From contig NZ_LMHV01000040.1 in NCBI RefSeq assembly GCF_001429725.1, positions 79,825-143,824 on the forward strand: a stretch of DNA of 64,000 nucleotides. The letters are read 5' to 3'. The position numbers and the translations under genes are program-made. This stretch comes from Rhizobium sp. Root708 (GTDB lineage: Bacteria > Pseudomonadota > Alphaproteobacteria > Rhizobiales > Rhizobiaceae). A model generated the notes under the pieces. The model did not search any database and was not told where the DNA came from. It saw only the letters and a program-made list of their open reading frames with translations. This document shows, piece after piece, positions 50,492-60,195 of this stretch. Every line of letters begins with the position of its first letter. Within the stretch, counting starts at the first letter, position 1.

Positions 50492-50911
50492 ATGCCCTTC
50501 GTTCGTATCTCTCTGCTGCGCGGCAAGTCGCCGGAGTATCTTCGCGCCGTTTCGGATGGCATTCATCGCGCCATGGTCGAGACCTTCAATGTGCCGCCGA
50601 CAGACCGTTTCCAGGTCATCCACCAGCATGAACCGGGCGAGCTGATCTTCGACCAGAACTACCTCGCCGGACCACGCTCCGACGACTTCGTGCTTTTCGC
50701 CATCACCGCCGGCAAGCCTCGCTCGACCGAAACGCGACAAGCCTTCTTCAAGCGCGCCGCCGAACTTCTCGGGGTATCGCCGGGCATCCGGCCGGAAGAC
50801 GTCATGATCGTCGTCACCACCACATCACCCGACGAATGGTCGTTCGGCGATGGAAAGGCGCAGATGATCGAGCCCGGCTGGGAGGCCCGCGCCTTCGGGA
50901 GTGCCCCGTGA
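50492..50911 (+). CDS. Tautomerase family protein
   Basis: 139 residues with the tautomerase signature MPFVRISLLRGKSPEYLRAVSDGIHRAM; Pro2 would be the catalytic base. It is longer than 4-oxalocrotonate tautomerase and belongs to the double-length group. The ribosome site AAAGGAGG is near perfect. Overlaps the cupin gene (TGATG), first in a three-gene operon. Confidence 0.9.
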   Translation: MPFVRISLLRGKSPEYLRAVSDGIHRAMVETFNVPPTDRFQVIHQHEPGELIFDQNYLAGPRSDDFVLFAITAGKPRSTETRQAFFKRAAELLGVSPGIRPEDVMIVVTTTSPDEWSFGDGKAQMIEPGWEARAFGSAP

Positions 50912-51309
50912 TGGGCAACCCTGAGCGCATGACGATCCACCGTCAGGGCAATGCCGTCCGCTCGCCCGCCGATATTGCCACCGCGCCCTTCTGGGTCGAG
51001 ATGCTGCTGGAAGGCGCAGCCGATGGCGAGAACACCGCGATGCGGGCAAGCCTCGATCCCGGTACGATCACACGCTGGCACACGCATCCGCGCGGGCAGC
51101 TGCTCTATGTTCTATCGGGCAAGGGGCTAGCGCAACGCGAAGACGGCGCGGTGGAGGAACTGCGTGCCGGAGATGCAGTCTGGTTCGCCGCCGGCGAGAA
51201 ACACTGGCATGGCGCGACGCCTGACAGCGCGTTCAGCTACATCAGCGTCCAGGCAACCGAGGCCGGTCGCATCGTCGACTGGCTGGAACAGGTGGAGGTT
51301 CTCTCATGA
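50911..51309 (+). CDS. Cupin domain protein
   Basis: 132 residues. Cupin motif with metal-type histidines: TRWHTHPRGQLLYVLSGKGLAQ and GDAVWFAAGEKHWHGATPDS. A small beta-barrel enzyme or binding protein of unknown substrate. Start ATG 50911 or GTG 50908; both overlap the tautomerase stop. Overlaps the DUF4865 gene by four bases. Confidence 0.9.
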   Translation: MGNPERMTIHRQGNAVRSPADIATAPFWVEMLLEGAADGENTAMRASLDPGTITRWHTHPRGQLLYVLSGKGLAQREDGAVEELRAGDAVWFAAGEKHWHGATPDSAFSYISVQATEAGRIVDWLEQVEVLS

Positions 51310-51857
51310 TAGCGATGCAGTACAGCTTCACCCTACCCGCCGATTACGACATGTCGATCATTGACCGGCGTATCCGCGACAAGGGACCGATGCTCGACGG
51401 CTTTCCCGGCCTCGGCTTCAAGGCCTACCTCAGCGCCCGCAAAGGCGAGTTCGGATCCCGTGAAAACCTCTACGCCCCCTTCTATCTCTGGCAGCAGCCG
51501 GAGCGCGCCAGCGACTTCCTCACCGGCCCCGGCTTCGGGGGCCTGACGCAATCCTTTGGCTGGCCCGCGGTGAAGACCTGGATCGTCTGGCACGCGGAGA
51601 CCACGCCTGCAGTGGCGGAAGCCAAGTTCGCCACCGGGGAAACGATCGCCATCGAGCCCTACTCCTCGCTTGCCGAAATCAGAGACGAGGAAATCAAACG
51701 CGTGCAAAGACAAGCGCGGTCGGCCGACATCGTCGCCTCGGTCTCAGCCTTCGAGCCGACAAGCTGGACGGCCGTGCGCTTCAGCCTGCATCGCTCCGCA
51801 CCGCTCATTGCGGCCGCCGGTCAAATCTATCGTGTCGGTCACGTATCGCTTCCCTAG
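51306..51857 (+). CDS. DUF4865 family protein
   Basis: 183 residues, MIAMQYSFTLPADYDMSIIDRRIRDKG at the start. Matches DUF4865, often found beside tautomerase and cupin genes under LysR control. Fold likely a ferredoxin-like dimeric barrel. No known function. Overlaps the cupin by four bases. Confidence 0.85.
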   Translation: MIAMQYSFTLPADYDMSIIDRRIRDKGPMLDGFPGLGFKAYLSARKGEFGSRENLYAPFYLWQQPERASDFLTGPGFGGLTQSFGWPAVKTWIVWHAETTPAVAEAKFATGETIAIEPYSSLAEIRDEEIKRVQRQARSADIVASVSAFEPTSWTAVRFSLHRSAPLIAAAGQIYRVGHVSLP

Positions 51858-51861
51858 AGCG

Positions 51862-52497
51862 TCAGCTCGTTGCCCGGCGGTACAGCGCAAGCGATCCCGC
51901 CAGCGCCAGCATCGCCCCACCGCAGGCGCGCTCCAACCAGACCGCACCTGCCGTCTTCAGCAGGCGGACCGCCTGCGAACCGAAGACCGCGTAACCGAGC
52001 ATGATCAGAAAATCGAGCGACGCGAAGACCACCGCCAGCACGGCATACTGCGTCGCCTGAGGTAGCGCGGGATTGATGAACTGCGGCAGGAACGCCGAGA
52101 AGAACAGGTAACCCTTGGGGTTGGTGACGGCGACCATGAAGCTCTTGAGGCCGATGGAAAAGGCGGTTCCGCCGGTCATCTCGTTTTCCGACTTCAGCGC
52201 CGCGTTGAAGCCGCCCTTGGTGCGCAGCATCATGATCCCGAGAAAAGCGAGATAGGCAGCGCCGACATATTTCAGCATCGAGAACCAGAATTCCGACGCC
52301 GCCAGAAGAGCGCCGAGACCGATCGCCACGGCACCGAGGAGCACAAAGTCGGACAGCACCGCGCCGATCATGCCCGGGATCGCCCGACGAACGCCGTAAC
52401 GCGAGCCGTTGGTCATCGCCAGAAGCACCGTCGGTCCCGGCGTCGCGATCGCGACGAAGGAGACGGCCACGAATGCGAGAAGTGTAACAATGTGCAT
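51862..52497 (-). CDS. LysE family translocator
   Basis: 211 residues with five to six membrane helices; family motif IATPGPTVLLAMTNGSRYGVRRAIPGMIGAVL near the start. LysE/RhtB proteins export amino acids or related metabolites. Start ATG at 52497 with GGGAGGG just upstream. Convergent with the DUF4865 gene, leaving four bases. Confidence 0.9.
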   Translation of the reverse strand: MHIVTLLAFVAVSFVAIATPGPTVLLAMTNGSRYGVRRAIPGMIGAVLSDFVLLGAVAIGLGALLAASEFWFSMLKYVGAAYLAFLGIMMLRTKGGFNAALKSENEMTGGTAFSIGLKSFMVAVTNPKGYLFFSAFLPQFINPALPQATQYAVLAVVFASLDFLIMLGYAVFGSQAVRLLKTAGAVWLERACGGAMLALAGSLALYRRATS

Positions 52498-52573
52498 GAC
52501 GCCCTCCCGAACAAGGAAGCCGACCCTTGCATGTGCGCCCGCCAGCCGCAAGACACCCATGCTTCAGGACAGC

Positions 52574-52602
52574 AAAAACCCGCCGCCTGTTAAGGCAGCG
52601 GG
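52574..52602 (-). terminator. Terminator of pyk
   Basis: On the minus strand CCCGCTGCCT, loop TAAC, AGGCGGCGGG followed by TTTTT. The stem has one T-G pair. Located 27 bases after the pyk stop. Confidence 0.9.
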
Positions 52603-52628
52603 CTCTGGTGAATAGCGGTTAATGCGCC

Positions 52629-54068
52629 TTAGATACCGCTCTGGCCGTCGGAACCGATATAGGCGATGCGCAGCATGTTGGTGGCGCCTGGTGTCCCGAG
52701 CGGCACGCCAGCCGAGATGATGATGCGGTCGCCCGGCTTGCCGAAGCCTTCGTCGGCAACGATGCGGCATGCACGGTTGACCATGTCGTCGAGGTCGGTC
52801 GCGTCATGCGTGACAACGCAGTGCAGGCCCCAGACGATGGCGAGACGGCGAGCCGTCTGAATGACCGGCGACAGCGCCAGGATCGGCACCTGCGGACGCT
52901 CGCGCGAGGCGCGCAGGCCCGTCGTGCCCGACGAGGTGTAACAGACGATAGCGGACAGCCGCAGCGTTTCGGCGATCTGGCGTGCGGCGAGCGAGATCGC
53001 GTCGGCGCCGGTTGCTTCCGGCTGGGCGCGCTGCGCGTAGATGATGCCAGGATAGTGAGGCTCGCGCTCGATGGTGCTGGCGATGGAGGCCATTGTGGCA
53101 ACCGACTCGACCGGATAATCGCCGGAAGCGGATTCAGCCGACAGCATGACGGCGTCGGCGCCTTCGAACACGGCGGTCGCGACGTCCGAGACTTCGGCGC
53201 GCGTCGGAACCGGCGCGGTGATCATCGATTCCAGCATCTGCGTCGCAACGATAACCGGCTTGCCCGAACGGCGGCAGGCGCGGATCAGCTGCTTCTGGAT
53301 GCCGGGAACGGATTCGAGCGGCATTTCAACGCCGAGGTCGCCACGGGCAACCATCAGGGCGTCGGAAAGCTCGATGATCTCTTCGATGCGTTCGATCGCC
53401 TGGGGCTTTTCGATCTTCGACATGATGCCGACGCGGCCCTTGGCAATCTTGCGCACTTCGGCCAGATCTTCGGGACGCTGCACGAAGGACAGAGCGACCC
53501 AGTCGACATCATCGGTCGCCAGAACGGCGTCGAGGTCGGTGCGGTCCTTGTCGGTCAATACGCCGACGGTGAGCAGCGTATCAGGCAGGCTCACGCCCTT
53601 GCGGTCGGAGATCTTCGTGCCGGAAATGACGGTCGTCACGATGCTCTTGCCATCGCACTTTTCAGCCCGCAGCGCGAGCTTGCCGTCGTCGATCAGCAGG
53701 CGATGGCCAGGCTGCACGGACTCCAGAATTTCAGGATGCGGCAGGAACACGCGGGTCGCATCGCCGGGCGTTTCGTTGTTGTCGAGCGTAAAGGTGTCGC
53801 CCGGCTTCAGGTCGACCTTGCCTTCGGCGAACTTGCCGACGCGCAGCTTCGGACCCTGAAGGTCGGCGAGGATGCCGATCGGACGGCCGGAGCGCGCCTC
53901 GACGGCGCGGATACGCTTGATCAGCGAACGCATCACATCGTGGCTGGCATGGCTCATGTTGATGCGGAAGACGTCGGCACCAGCCTGGTGCAGCTTCTCG
54001 ATCATCGATTCCTCGGACGAGGCGGGTCCAAGGGTGGCGAGGATTTTAACTTTGCGGTTGCGCTTCAT
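52629..54068 (-). CDS. pyk: Pyruvate kinase
   Basis: 479 residues. It converts phosphoenolpyruvate and ADP to pyruvate and ATP. Motifs: KILATLGPASS at the start, INMSHASHDVM near 38, the signature IMSKIEKPQAIERIEEI and VARGDLGVEMPLE in the barrel, and VIVATQMLESMI. The C-terminal domain from about 340 holds PVIQTARRLAIVWGL. The ATG at 54068 overlaps the DUF1036 stop by one base (TGATG), showing coupling. Confidence 0.96.
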   Translation of the reverse strand: MKRNRKVKILATLGPASSEESMIEKLHQAGADVFRINMSHASHDVMRSLIKRIRAVEARSGRPIGILADLQGPKLRVGKFAEGKVDLKPGDTFTLDNNETPGDATRVFLPHPEILESVQPGHRLLIDDGKLALRAEKCDGKSIVTTVISGTKISDRKGVSLPDTLLTVGVLTDKDRTDLDAVLATDDVDWVALSFVQRPEDLAEVRKIAKGRVGIMSKIEKPQAIERIEEIIELSDALMVARGDLGVEMPLESVPGIQKQLIRACRRSGKPVIVATQMLESMITAPVPTRAEVSDVATAVFEGADAVMLSAESASGDYPVESVATMASIASTIEREPHYPGIIYAQRAQPEATGADAISLAARQIAETLRLSAIVCYTSSGTTGLRASRERPQVPILALSPVIQTARRLAIVWGLHCVVTHDATDLDDMVNRACRIVADEGFGKPGDRIIISAGVPLGTPGATNMLRIAYIGSDGQSGI

Positions 54069-54514
54069 CAATTCGGGCTTTCTTGCGTGCCTGGAGTATC
54101 GGAAAGTTGGACCATCCAGCTGCCCTGGCGGCCCGTGTCATATTCCTTGAACCCCATCTTCTGATAGCCACGGGCATAGCAATCATTGACGCCCGTGATC
54201 TTGAACTCATTCTCCGCCGCGCACATTTGCACGTCACCCGTCCATCGGCCTCCCCGGGCAGCGTCTTCGGCGTAGAGATAGTAGTATCGCGACTGCAGCT
54301 CTCCCTCGATCAGCGTCGCGCAGGTCGTTGCCGGTACCTGCCACCAGCCCTCCGTGATCCAACCGTCTTTAGCGCGATAGCCGATCGCAACGCCCACCAG
54401 ATTCTGGGTCCCATTGCAGACGCGAAAATCGGCGCGGGCTGCATCGGCAATAAAAAACGGCGCGAAGGCCGCTAAAACAAACAGTGCAAAACGGGCAAGC
54501 GGCCCGCAACGCAT
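54068..54514 (-). CDS. DUF1036 secreted protein
   Basis: 148 residues from ATG 54514. A signal peptide (LARFALFVLAAFAPFFIADAARA) is followed by the DUF1036 domain with FRVCNGTQNLVGVAIGYR, WWQVPATTCATLIEG and YYYLYAED; several cysteines may pair. Possibly periplasmic. It sits directly upstream of pyk with a TGATG overlap, a conserved Rhizobiales order. Exact start is uncertain because no good ribosome site is visible. Confidence 0.85.
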   Translation of the reverse strand: MRCGPLARFALFVLAAFAPFFIADAARADFRVCNGTQNLVGVAIGYRAKDGWITEGWWQVPATTCATLIEGELQSRYYYLYAEDAARGGRWTGDVQMCAAENEFKITGVNDCYARGYQKMGFKEYDTGRQGSWMVQLSDTPGTQESPN

Positions 54515-54753
54515 AAGGAAACTTGGCGCGGTCTGGATCAGCACGACTTCCAATGGGCTCCCCGGTTATTCGTTGTTGTGCCTTCTTGCGCCGCCTCCCG
54601 GCGAATGTCAACGCAATGCTAATCGATTATATTCCCGATGCTGCAGCCTATGCTTCGCCATCGACGCACGATTGATCGACGAGTGTGCTTGAACCCGCGA
54701 TTTGCACGTGCGATCAGGGACACGTCCGCAAACGACGATCGGCCCTCCTTCTG

Positions 54754-55545
54754 ATGCAAGACTTCCAACCCTTCGAAATCCTAGCCGGAAATCATGACAG
54801 CGGCATGGTGCTTCTGGGCGATCATGCCATGAACCGGCTGCCACCTCGTTACGGCGATCTCGGCCTTCCGGCCACCGCCTTCGCGCGGCACATCGCCTAT
54901 GACATCGGCATCGAGGCCCTGACGCGAACACTATCGCAAAGGCTCGGCGTTCCGGCTGTCCTTGGCGGCTTTTCCCGGCTGTTGATCGACCCGAACCGGG
55001 GCGAGGACGATCCGACACTGATCATGCGAATATCCGACGGTGCCATCGTTCCCGGCAATCATCCCATCACCGCCGAAGAGTGGAACCACCGGATCGAGGC
55101 CTTTCACCGCCCCTATCACAATGCCGTCAGCGAAACGATCGCAAAGACCGCGAACGCGTCAGGTCGTGCGCCGCTTGTGCTCTCGCTCCATTCCTACACA
55201 CCCGCCTGGAAGGGCATCCCCCGCCCCTGGCATGCCGCCGTCCTCTGGGACAGCGACGATCGTGCCGTCCGGCCCCTCCTGGAGCAACTGCGCCGGGAAC
55301 CAGCCCTCATCGTCGGGGACAACGAACCCTACGACGGCGCGCTGAAGGGCGACACGATGTATCGTCATTGCATGGTATCTGGCATCCCGCACGCCCTGCT
55401 TGAGGTACGGCAGGACCTGATCGGCGATGAAGCCGGCGTTGCCGCCTGGGCGGACCGGCTTGCGCCGATTTTTCAGTCGATGAATGCCGATGGCGCGTTA
55501 CACGCCTATAATGTCCATGCCTCGCGCACCGGACCATACGCATAG
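54754..55545 (+). CDS. N-formylglutamate amidohydrolase-like protein
   Basis: 263 residues. Fits the N-formylglutamate amidohydrolase (HutG-type) family: a nucleophile/metal block GDHAMNRLPPRYGDLGLP near residue 22, FARHIAYDIGIEAL, FSRLLIDPNRGEDDPT and LVLSLHSYTPAWKG. The usual VCDHAGN is here LLGDHAMN. Likely zinc-dependent deformylation or related amide hydrolysis. Start ATG 54754 chosen over upstream 54685. Followed after 11 bases by DUF1244. Confidence 0.82.
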   Translation: MQDFQPFEILAGNHDSGMVLLGDHAMNRLPPRYGDLGLPATAFARHIAYDIGIEALTRTLSQRLGVPAVLGGFSRLLIDPNRGEDDPTLIMRISDGAIVPGNHPITAEEWNHRIEAFHRPYHNAVSETIAKTANASGRAPLVLSLHSYTPAWKGIPRPWHAAVLWDSDDRAVRPLLEQLRREPALIVGDNEPYDGALKGDTMYRHCMVSGIPHALLEVRQDLIGDEAGVAAWADRLAPIFQSMNADGALHAYNVHASRTGPYA

Positions 55546-55556
55546 AGGAGCCAGCC

Positions 55557-55862
55557 ATGTCCGAACTGACCAAGGAACAGCAGACCGAGTTCGAAGCAGC
55601 GGCTTTTCGCCGCCTCGTCCAGCACCTGCGCGACCGAAACGACGTCCAGAACATCGATCTCATGAACCTCGCGGGGTTCTGCCGCAACTGCCTCTCGAAC
55701 TGGTATCGCGAGGCGGCCGAAGCAGACGGCGTTCCTCTCTCCAAGGACGAATCGCGCGAGATCGTCTACGGCATGTCCTATGAGGATTGGAAAAATCTTC
55801 ATCAGAACGAAGCCTCGTCCCAGCAAAAAGCCGCATTTGCGCAGAACATGCCGCACAAATAG
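55557..55862 (+). CDS. DUF1244 protein
   Basis: 101 residues. Family pattern FRRLVQHLRDRNDVQNIDLMNLAGFCRNCLSNWYREAA and GMSYEDWKNLHQ. A small helical protein of unknown role, common in proteobacteria next to hutG-like genes. GAGGAG lies upstream. Confidence 0.9.
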   Translation: MSELTKEQQTEFEAAAFRRLVQHLRDRNDVQNIDLMNLAGFCRNCLSNWYREAAEADGVPLSKDESREIVYGMSYEDWKNLHQNEASSQQKAAFAQNMPHK

Positions 55863-55950
55863 GCCCCATCCTTTTAAATCGGCTTGACCGCACGACGACT
55901 TCACGGCAGTCAACGCCATCCGAATTTTCACACTCTGTAGGGAGAACTCG

Positions 55951-56214
55951 ATGTCTGATGCTCACGGCGTAGCCCGCGATCAGCTTCGCGCTTTTGTGGA
56001 GCGCATTGAACGACTGGAAGAAGAAAAGAAGACGATCGCCGACGACATCAAGGACGTCTATGGCGAGGCGAAGGGCACGGGCTTCGACACGAAGATCCTC
56101 AAGAAGGTCATCGCGCTTCGCAAGAAGGACGAGCAGGAGCGCATGGAAGAGGATGCGATCCTCGATACCTACCTGCACGCGCTCGGCATGATCGAGAACC
56201 CGCCGGAAGGCTGA
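55951..56214 (+). CDS. gapR: GapR nucleoid-associated protein (DUF2312)
   Basis: 87 residues. Matches DUF2312: RDQLRAFVERIERLEEEKKTIADDIKDVYGEAKGTGFDTKILKKVIALRKKD. In Caulobacter this family (GapR) is an essential DNA-binding protein that clamps overtwisted DNA ahead of replication and transcription. AGGGAG lies well before the ATG. The terminator at 56246 follows. Confidence 0.9.
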   Translation: MSDAHGVARDQLRAFVERIERLEEEKKTIADDIKDVYGEAKGTGFDTKILKKVIALRKKDEQERMEEDAILDTYLHALGMIENPPEG

Positions 56215-56245
56215 TCAAGGCCTGAAAGCAATACGATTTGACGAA

Positions 56246-56277
56246 AGCCCGCCGGCTCATCCTGGCGGGTTTTTTTT
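56246..56277 (+). terminator. Terminator of gapR
   Basis: CCCGCC and GGCGGG (56248-56253, 56264-56269) around a ten-base loop, followed by a run of eight or more T. Confidence 0.9.
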
Positions 56278-56313
56278 GGATGAATCCTTGGAGCACTCGC
56301 TTCCGCGAACTAA

Positions 56314-56343
56314 GAAAGCCGCCGGATCACTCCGGCGGCTTTC
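56314..56343 (-). terminator. Terminator of the DUF882 gene
   Basis: GAAAGCCGCCGG, loop ATCACT, CCGGCGGCTTTC: 12-bp perfect stem with T-rich flanks, just beyond the DUF882 stop on the minus strand. Confidence 0.85.
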
Positions 56344-56366
56344 TCGTATCTTCTATCGCTTGGGGC

Positions 56367-58262
56367 TCAGTTCGTATTGAACTTGCGCACTTCCATGAAG
56401 TTGACCGCGGTGCCGCTAAACCGGCCGGGATCGATGGAGGCCGTCTTCGTAAAGCCCGCAGCATAAACGGAGGTTGGCTGCGCTCTCAGCGTCTGGCTGA
56501 CGAAACGCGGGGCCTTCACCGGCTTTGTCACCATTTCCATACGCGCGTTCGTCAATGCCCACTTCGAGATGATCTTCTCCGTAAGCTTCGGCTCGGTACG
56601 CACCGTCGCGCGGCTCGCGTCAGCTTCTGCGGCCTCGACCTTGGTGGGGCGTCCGCCCTTTGCCGGCAGAACCGCGTTGTCCGATGCCTTCGGCGCATCG
56701 AAGCCATCCCCGAAGCCTACGGAAGACGAGCTTGCGGGCGCCAGCGCAGCCAGCTGCACCGGCGGCTTTTCAGCCGGAACCTTTTGCGGCATGGCGGCGT
56801 TAATAGCCTGTTCGACGTTCGTGACCGGCGGCTGGCTGGAAGCTACCTGACGGTCGCCTCCGGTGTTCTGCTGGTCAAGAGCGTTGGCGACAGCCGGAGA
56901 CAGCGTATCGTCCTGGTCTGCCATATCGTCTTCTGCTTCAGAGTCGGCATTCGCCGCCGCGAGCAGTTTCTCGGCAAGCGCCGGACGTTCAGCCGGCGTC
57001 GGAACCGCTGCGAGATTCCCCGTCATCGCAGCCGGATCTGCCGAGGCAACTTCTGCATCGCCAGGAGAACGACGTGGTCCGAGCAGGGAAGGTACAGGTA
57101 CGCTATAGGCACTGAGATCCGCGAACTGCTGCTGACCCTGTGCGGTCGCGGCAGAGAGAGCATCCTGCGCTGCATTTCCGGATTGCGGAGCGACAAGCGC
57201 ACTCGCTACGTCGCTACCGCCAGGCTGATTGGCGAACGCCGGCCGCACCTGCGGAATCGGCGCGTTTACACTTGCGACTTGCGGAGCCTCGGCGGGCGCT
57301 TGCTCATCGGGGTTGGCAGCGTTCGGCATTTCGGCAGCCTTAGGCGGCGTCGCCTTCGCTACAGCGACTGGAGCTGCGCTATCATCATCGGAACTATCTT
57401 CAGCTTCATCCGCGCCACCGCCGAACAGGGCGGCAAACAGCGTCTTGTGCTTGCGCGACCCCTCATCCGAGGACGAACCTGTATAGGCGCCCGAGCTTGC
57501 CATTTGCACATCGGTCGAGTTGACGCGACGCTTGTAGTCGGCAACAGCCTGCTCGTAACCCGGCAGCGGCTTGCCGTCGGCCGGGATATGCATGGTGTTG
57601 CCGTTCGGGAAGAGCCTGACCAGCTCGTCGCGGCTCATGCGCGGCCAGGCGCGAACGCCGCCGACATCCATGTGAACGAACGGAGAGCCGGATTTCGGAT
57701 AGAATCCAACGCCGCCGACCTGCATTTTCATGCCAATTCCGCGCAAGGTGGCGAGTTTGACGTCCGGAATGAAGAAGTCCATCGCCTTGCCAAGCATGTG
57801 CTGGCTTTTCTCGGCGACGCCGGAATTGCGCGAGCGGCCCTTGAGCATGGCGTTGGTGCCCGGCGAACGGAAACCGCAAACGACGTTGATATAATCCCTG
57901 GAACCGCTCTGGCGGTAGACTTCCCAGATCAGATCGAAGAGGCGCGGGTCCATCTTTGTCGGCTGGTTCTTGCGCCAGTCACGCAGGAAGCGGTTCAGCT
58001 GCTCGAGACCCTTGGGGTCGAACCTGCCGTTGCGCTTATAGGTGATGACAGCCTTTTCGCCGGTGTGGATGAAGTAGAGCTTGAGACTGCGCGTTTCGCC
58101 GGCCGCCTGAGACGGCGTGCTGACCAGCACTGGCGACGAAATAGCAACTGCGAGAAGGGCGGCCATAGCCGTCCTAACCACCTTTCCGCAAAGGTCTGCG
58201 CACCTATTGCGCCAGTTCGGGCGCGAAGGCTTCGTATTCCGATTCAGATCCGGCAAACTCAA
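56367..58262 (-). CDS. DUF882 cell-wall protein (YcbK-like, M15 fold) with long tail
   Basis: 631 residues. N-terminal hydrophobic segment about 30-52 acts as signal or anchor. The DUF882 domain (about 55-215) has the M15 peptidase zinc motif pattern: SQHMLGKAMDFFIPD (H and D) and FVHMDVGGVRAWPR (H). The remaining 400 residues are a low-complexity Ala/Pro/Asp-rich tail, ending KAPRFVSQTLRAQPTSVYAAGF. Likely acts on peptidoglycan. The tail is longer than in most relatives. Confidence 0.85.
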   Translation of the reverse strand: MSLPDLNRNTKPSRPNWRNRCADLCGKVVRTAMAALLAVAISSPVLVSTPSQAAGETRSLKLYFIHTGEKAVITYKRNGRFDPKGLEQLNRFLRDWRKNQPTKMDPRLFDLIWEVYRQSGSRDYINVVCGFRSPGTNAMLKGRSRNSGVAEKSQHMLGKAMDFFIPDVKLATLRGIGMKMQVGGVGFYPKSGSPFVHMDVGGVRAWPRMSRDELVRLFPNGNTMHIPADGKPLPGYEQAVADYKRRVNSTDVQMASSGAYTGSSSDEGSRKHKTLFAALFGGGADEAEDSSDDDSAAPVAVAKATPPKAAEMPNAANPDEQAPAEAPQVASVNAPIPQVRPAFANQPGGSDVASALVAPQSGNAAQDALSAATAQGQQQFADLSAYSVPVPSLLGPRRSPGDAEVASADPAAMTGNLAAVPTPAERPALAEKLLAAANADSEAEDDMADQDDTLSPAVANALDQQNTGGDRQVASSQPPVTNVEQAINAAMPQKVPAEKPPVQLAALAPASSSSVGFGDGFDAPKASDNAVLPAKGGRPTKVEAAEADASRATVRTEPKLTEKIISKWALTNARMEMVTKPVKAPRFVSQTLRAQPTSVYAAGFTKTASIDPGRFSGTAVNFMEVRKFNTN

Positions 58263-58436
58263 TCCCCGTCAGACAGCCGATGGTCCCTCAATCTGACCCT
58301 TGACTGTGAAATGCGGTCACACGATGGCAAAAATGCCACACATGTTCAACCTTTTCTTTACATAGTGAACAGGCCACTAACAAGTGGTTTATGATTGGTA
58401 ACAAAAGATGATTGCCGGAAAGTTAATCGGGACGCC

Positions 58437-59990
<1,554 letters not shown>

Positions 59991-60195
59991 TGCTGCCTCA
60001 CTTCATGCGAAACCTGAGACGCACTTTGGCAGAAAGGCTTGAACATCCAGTTTTGAGAAACAATTGCATTTTAACGTTTGTGGCAGGGCCGAATCCGACC
60101 CGAAACGGAGCTTGTGGGCAGCCGAAAGCCCCTTGATGCCAAGCCTTTAGGCGCATAGACAGTCAAGCCTGTCGCAAAAGAGGAAGAGAACCCCG

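Noticed and set aside
56238..58394. 718-codon plus-strand open frame opposite the DUF882 gene
   Set aside because: It runs through two terminators and the reverse of a gene with a signal peptide and zinc motif; no family features.
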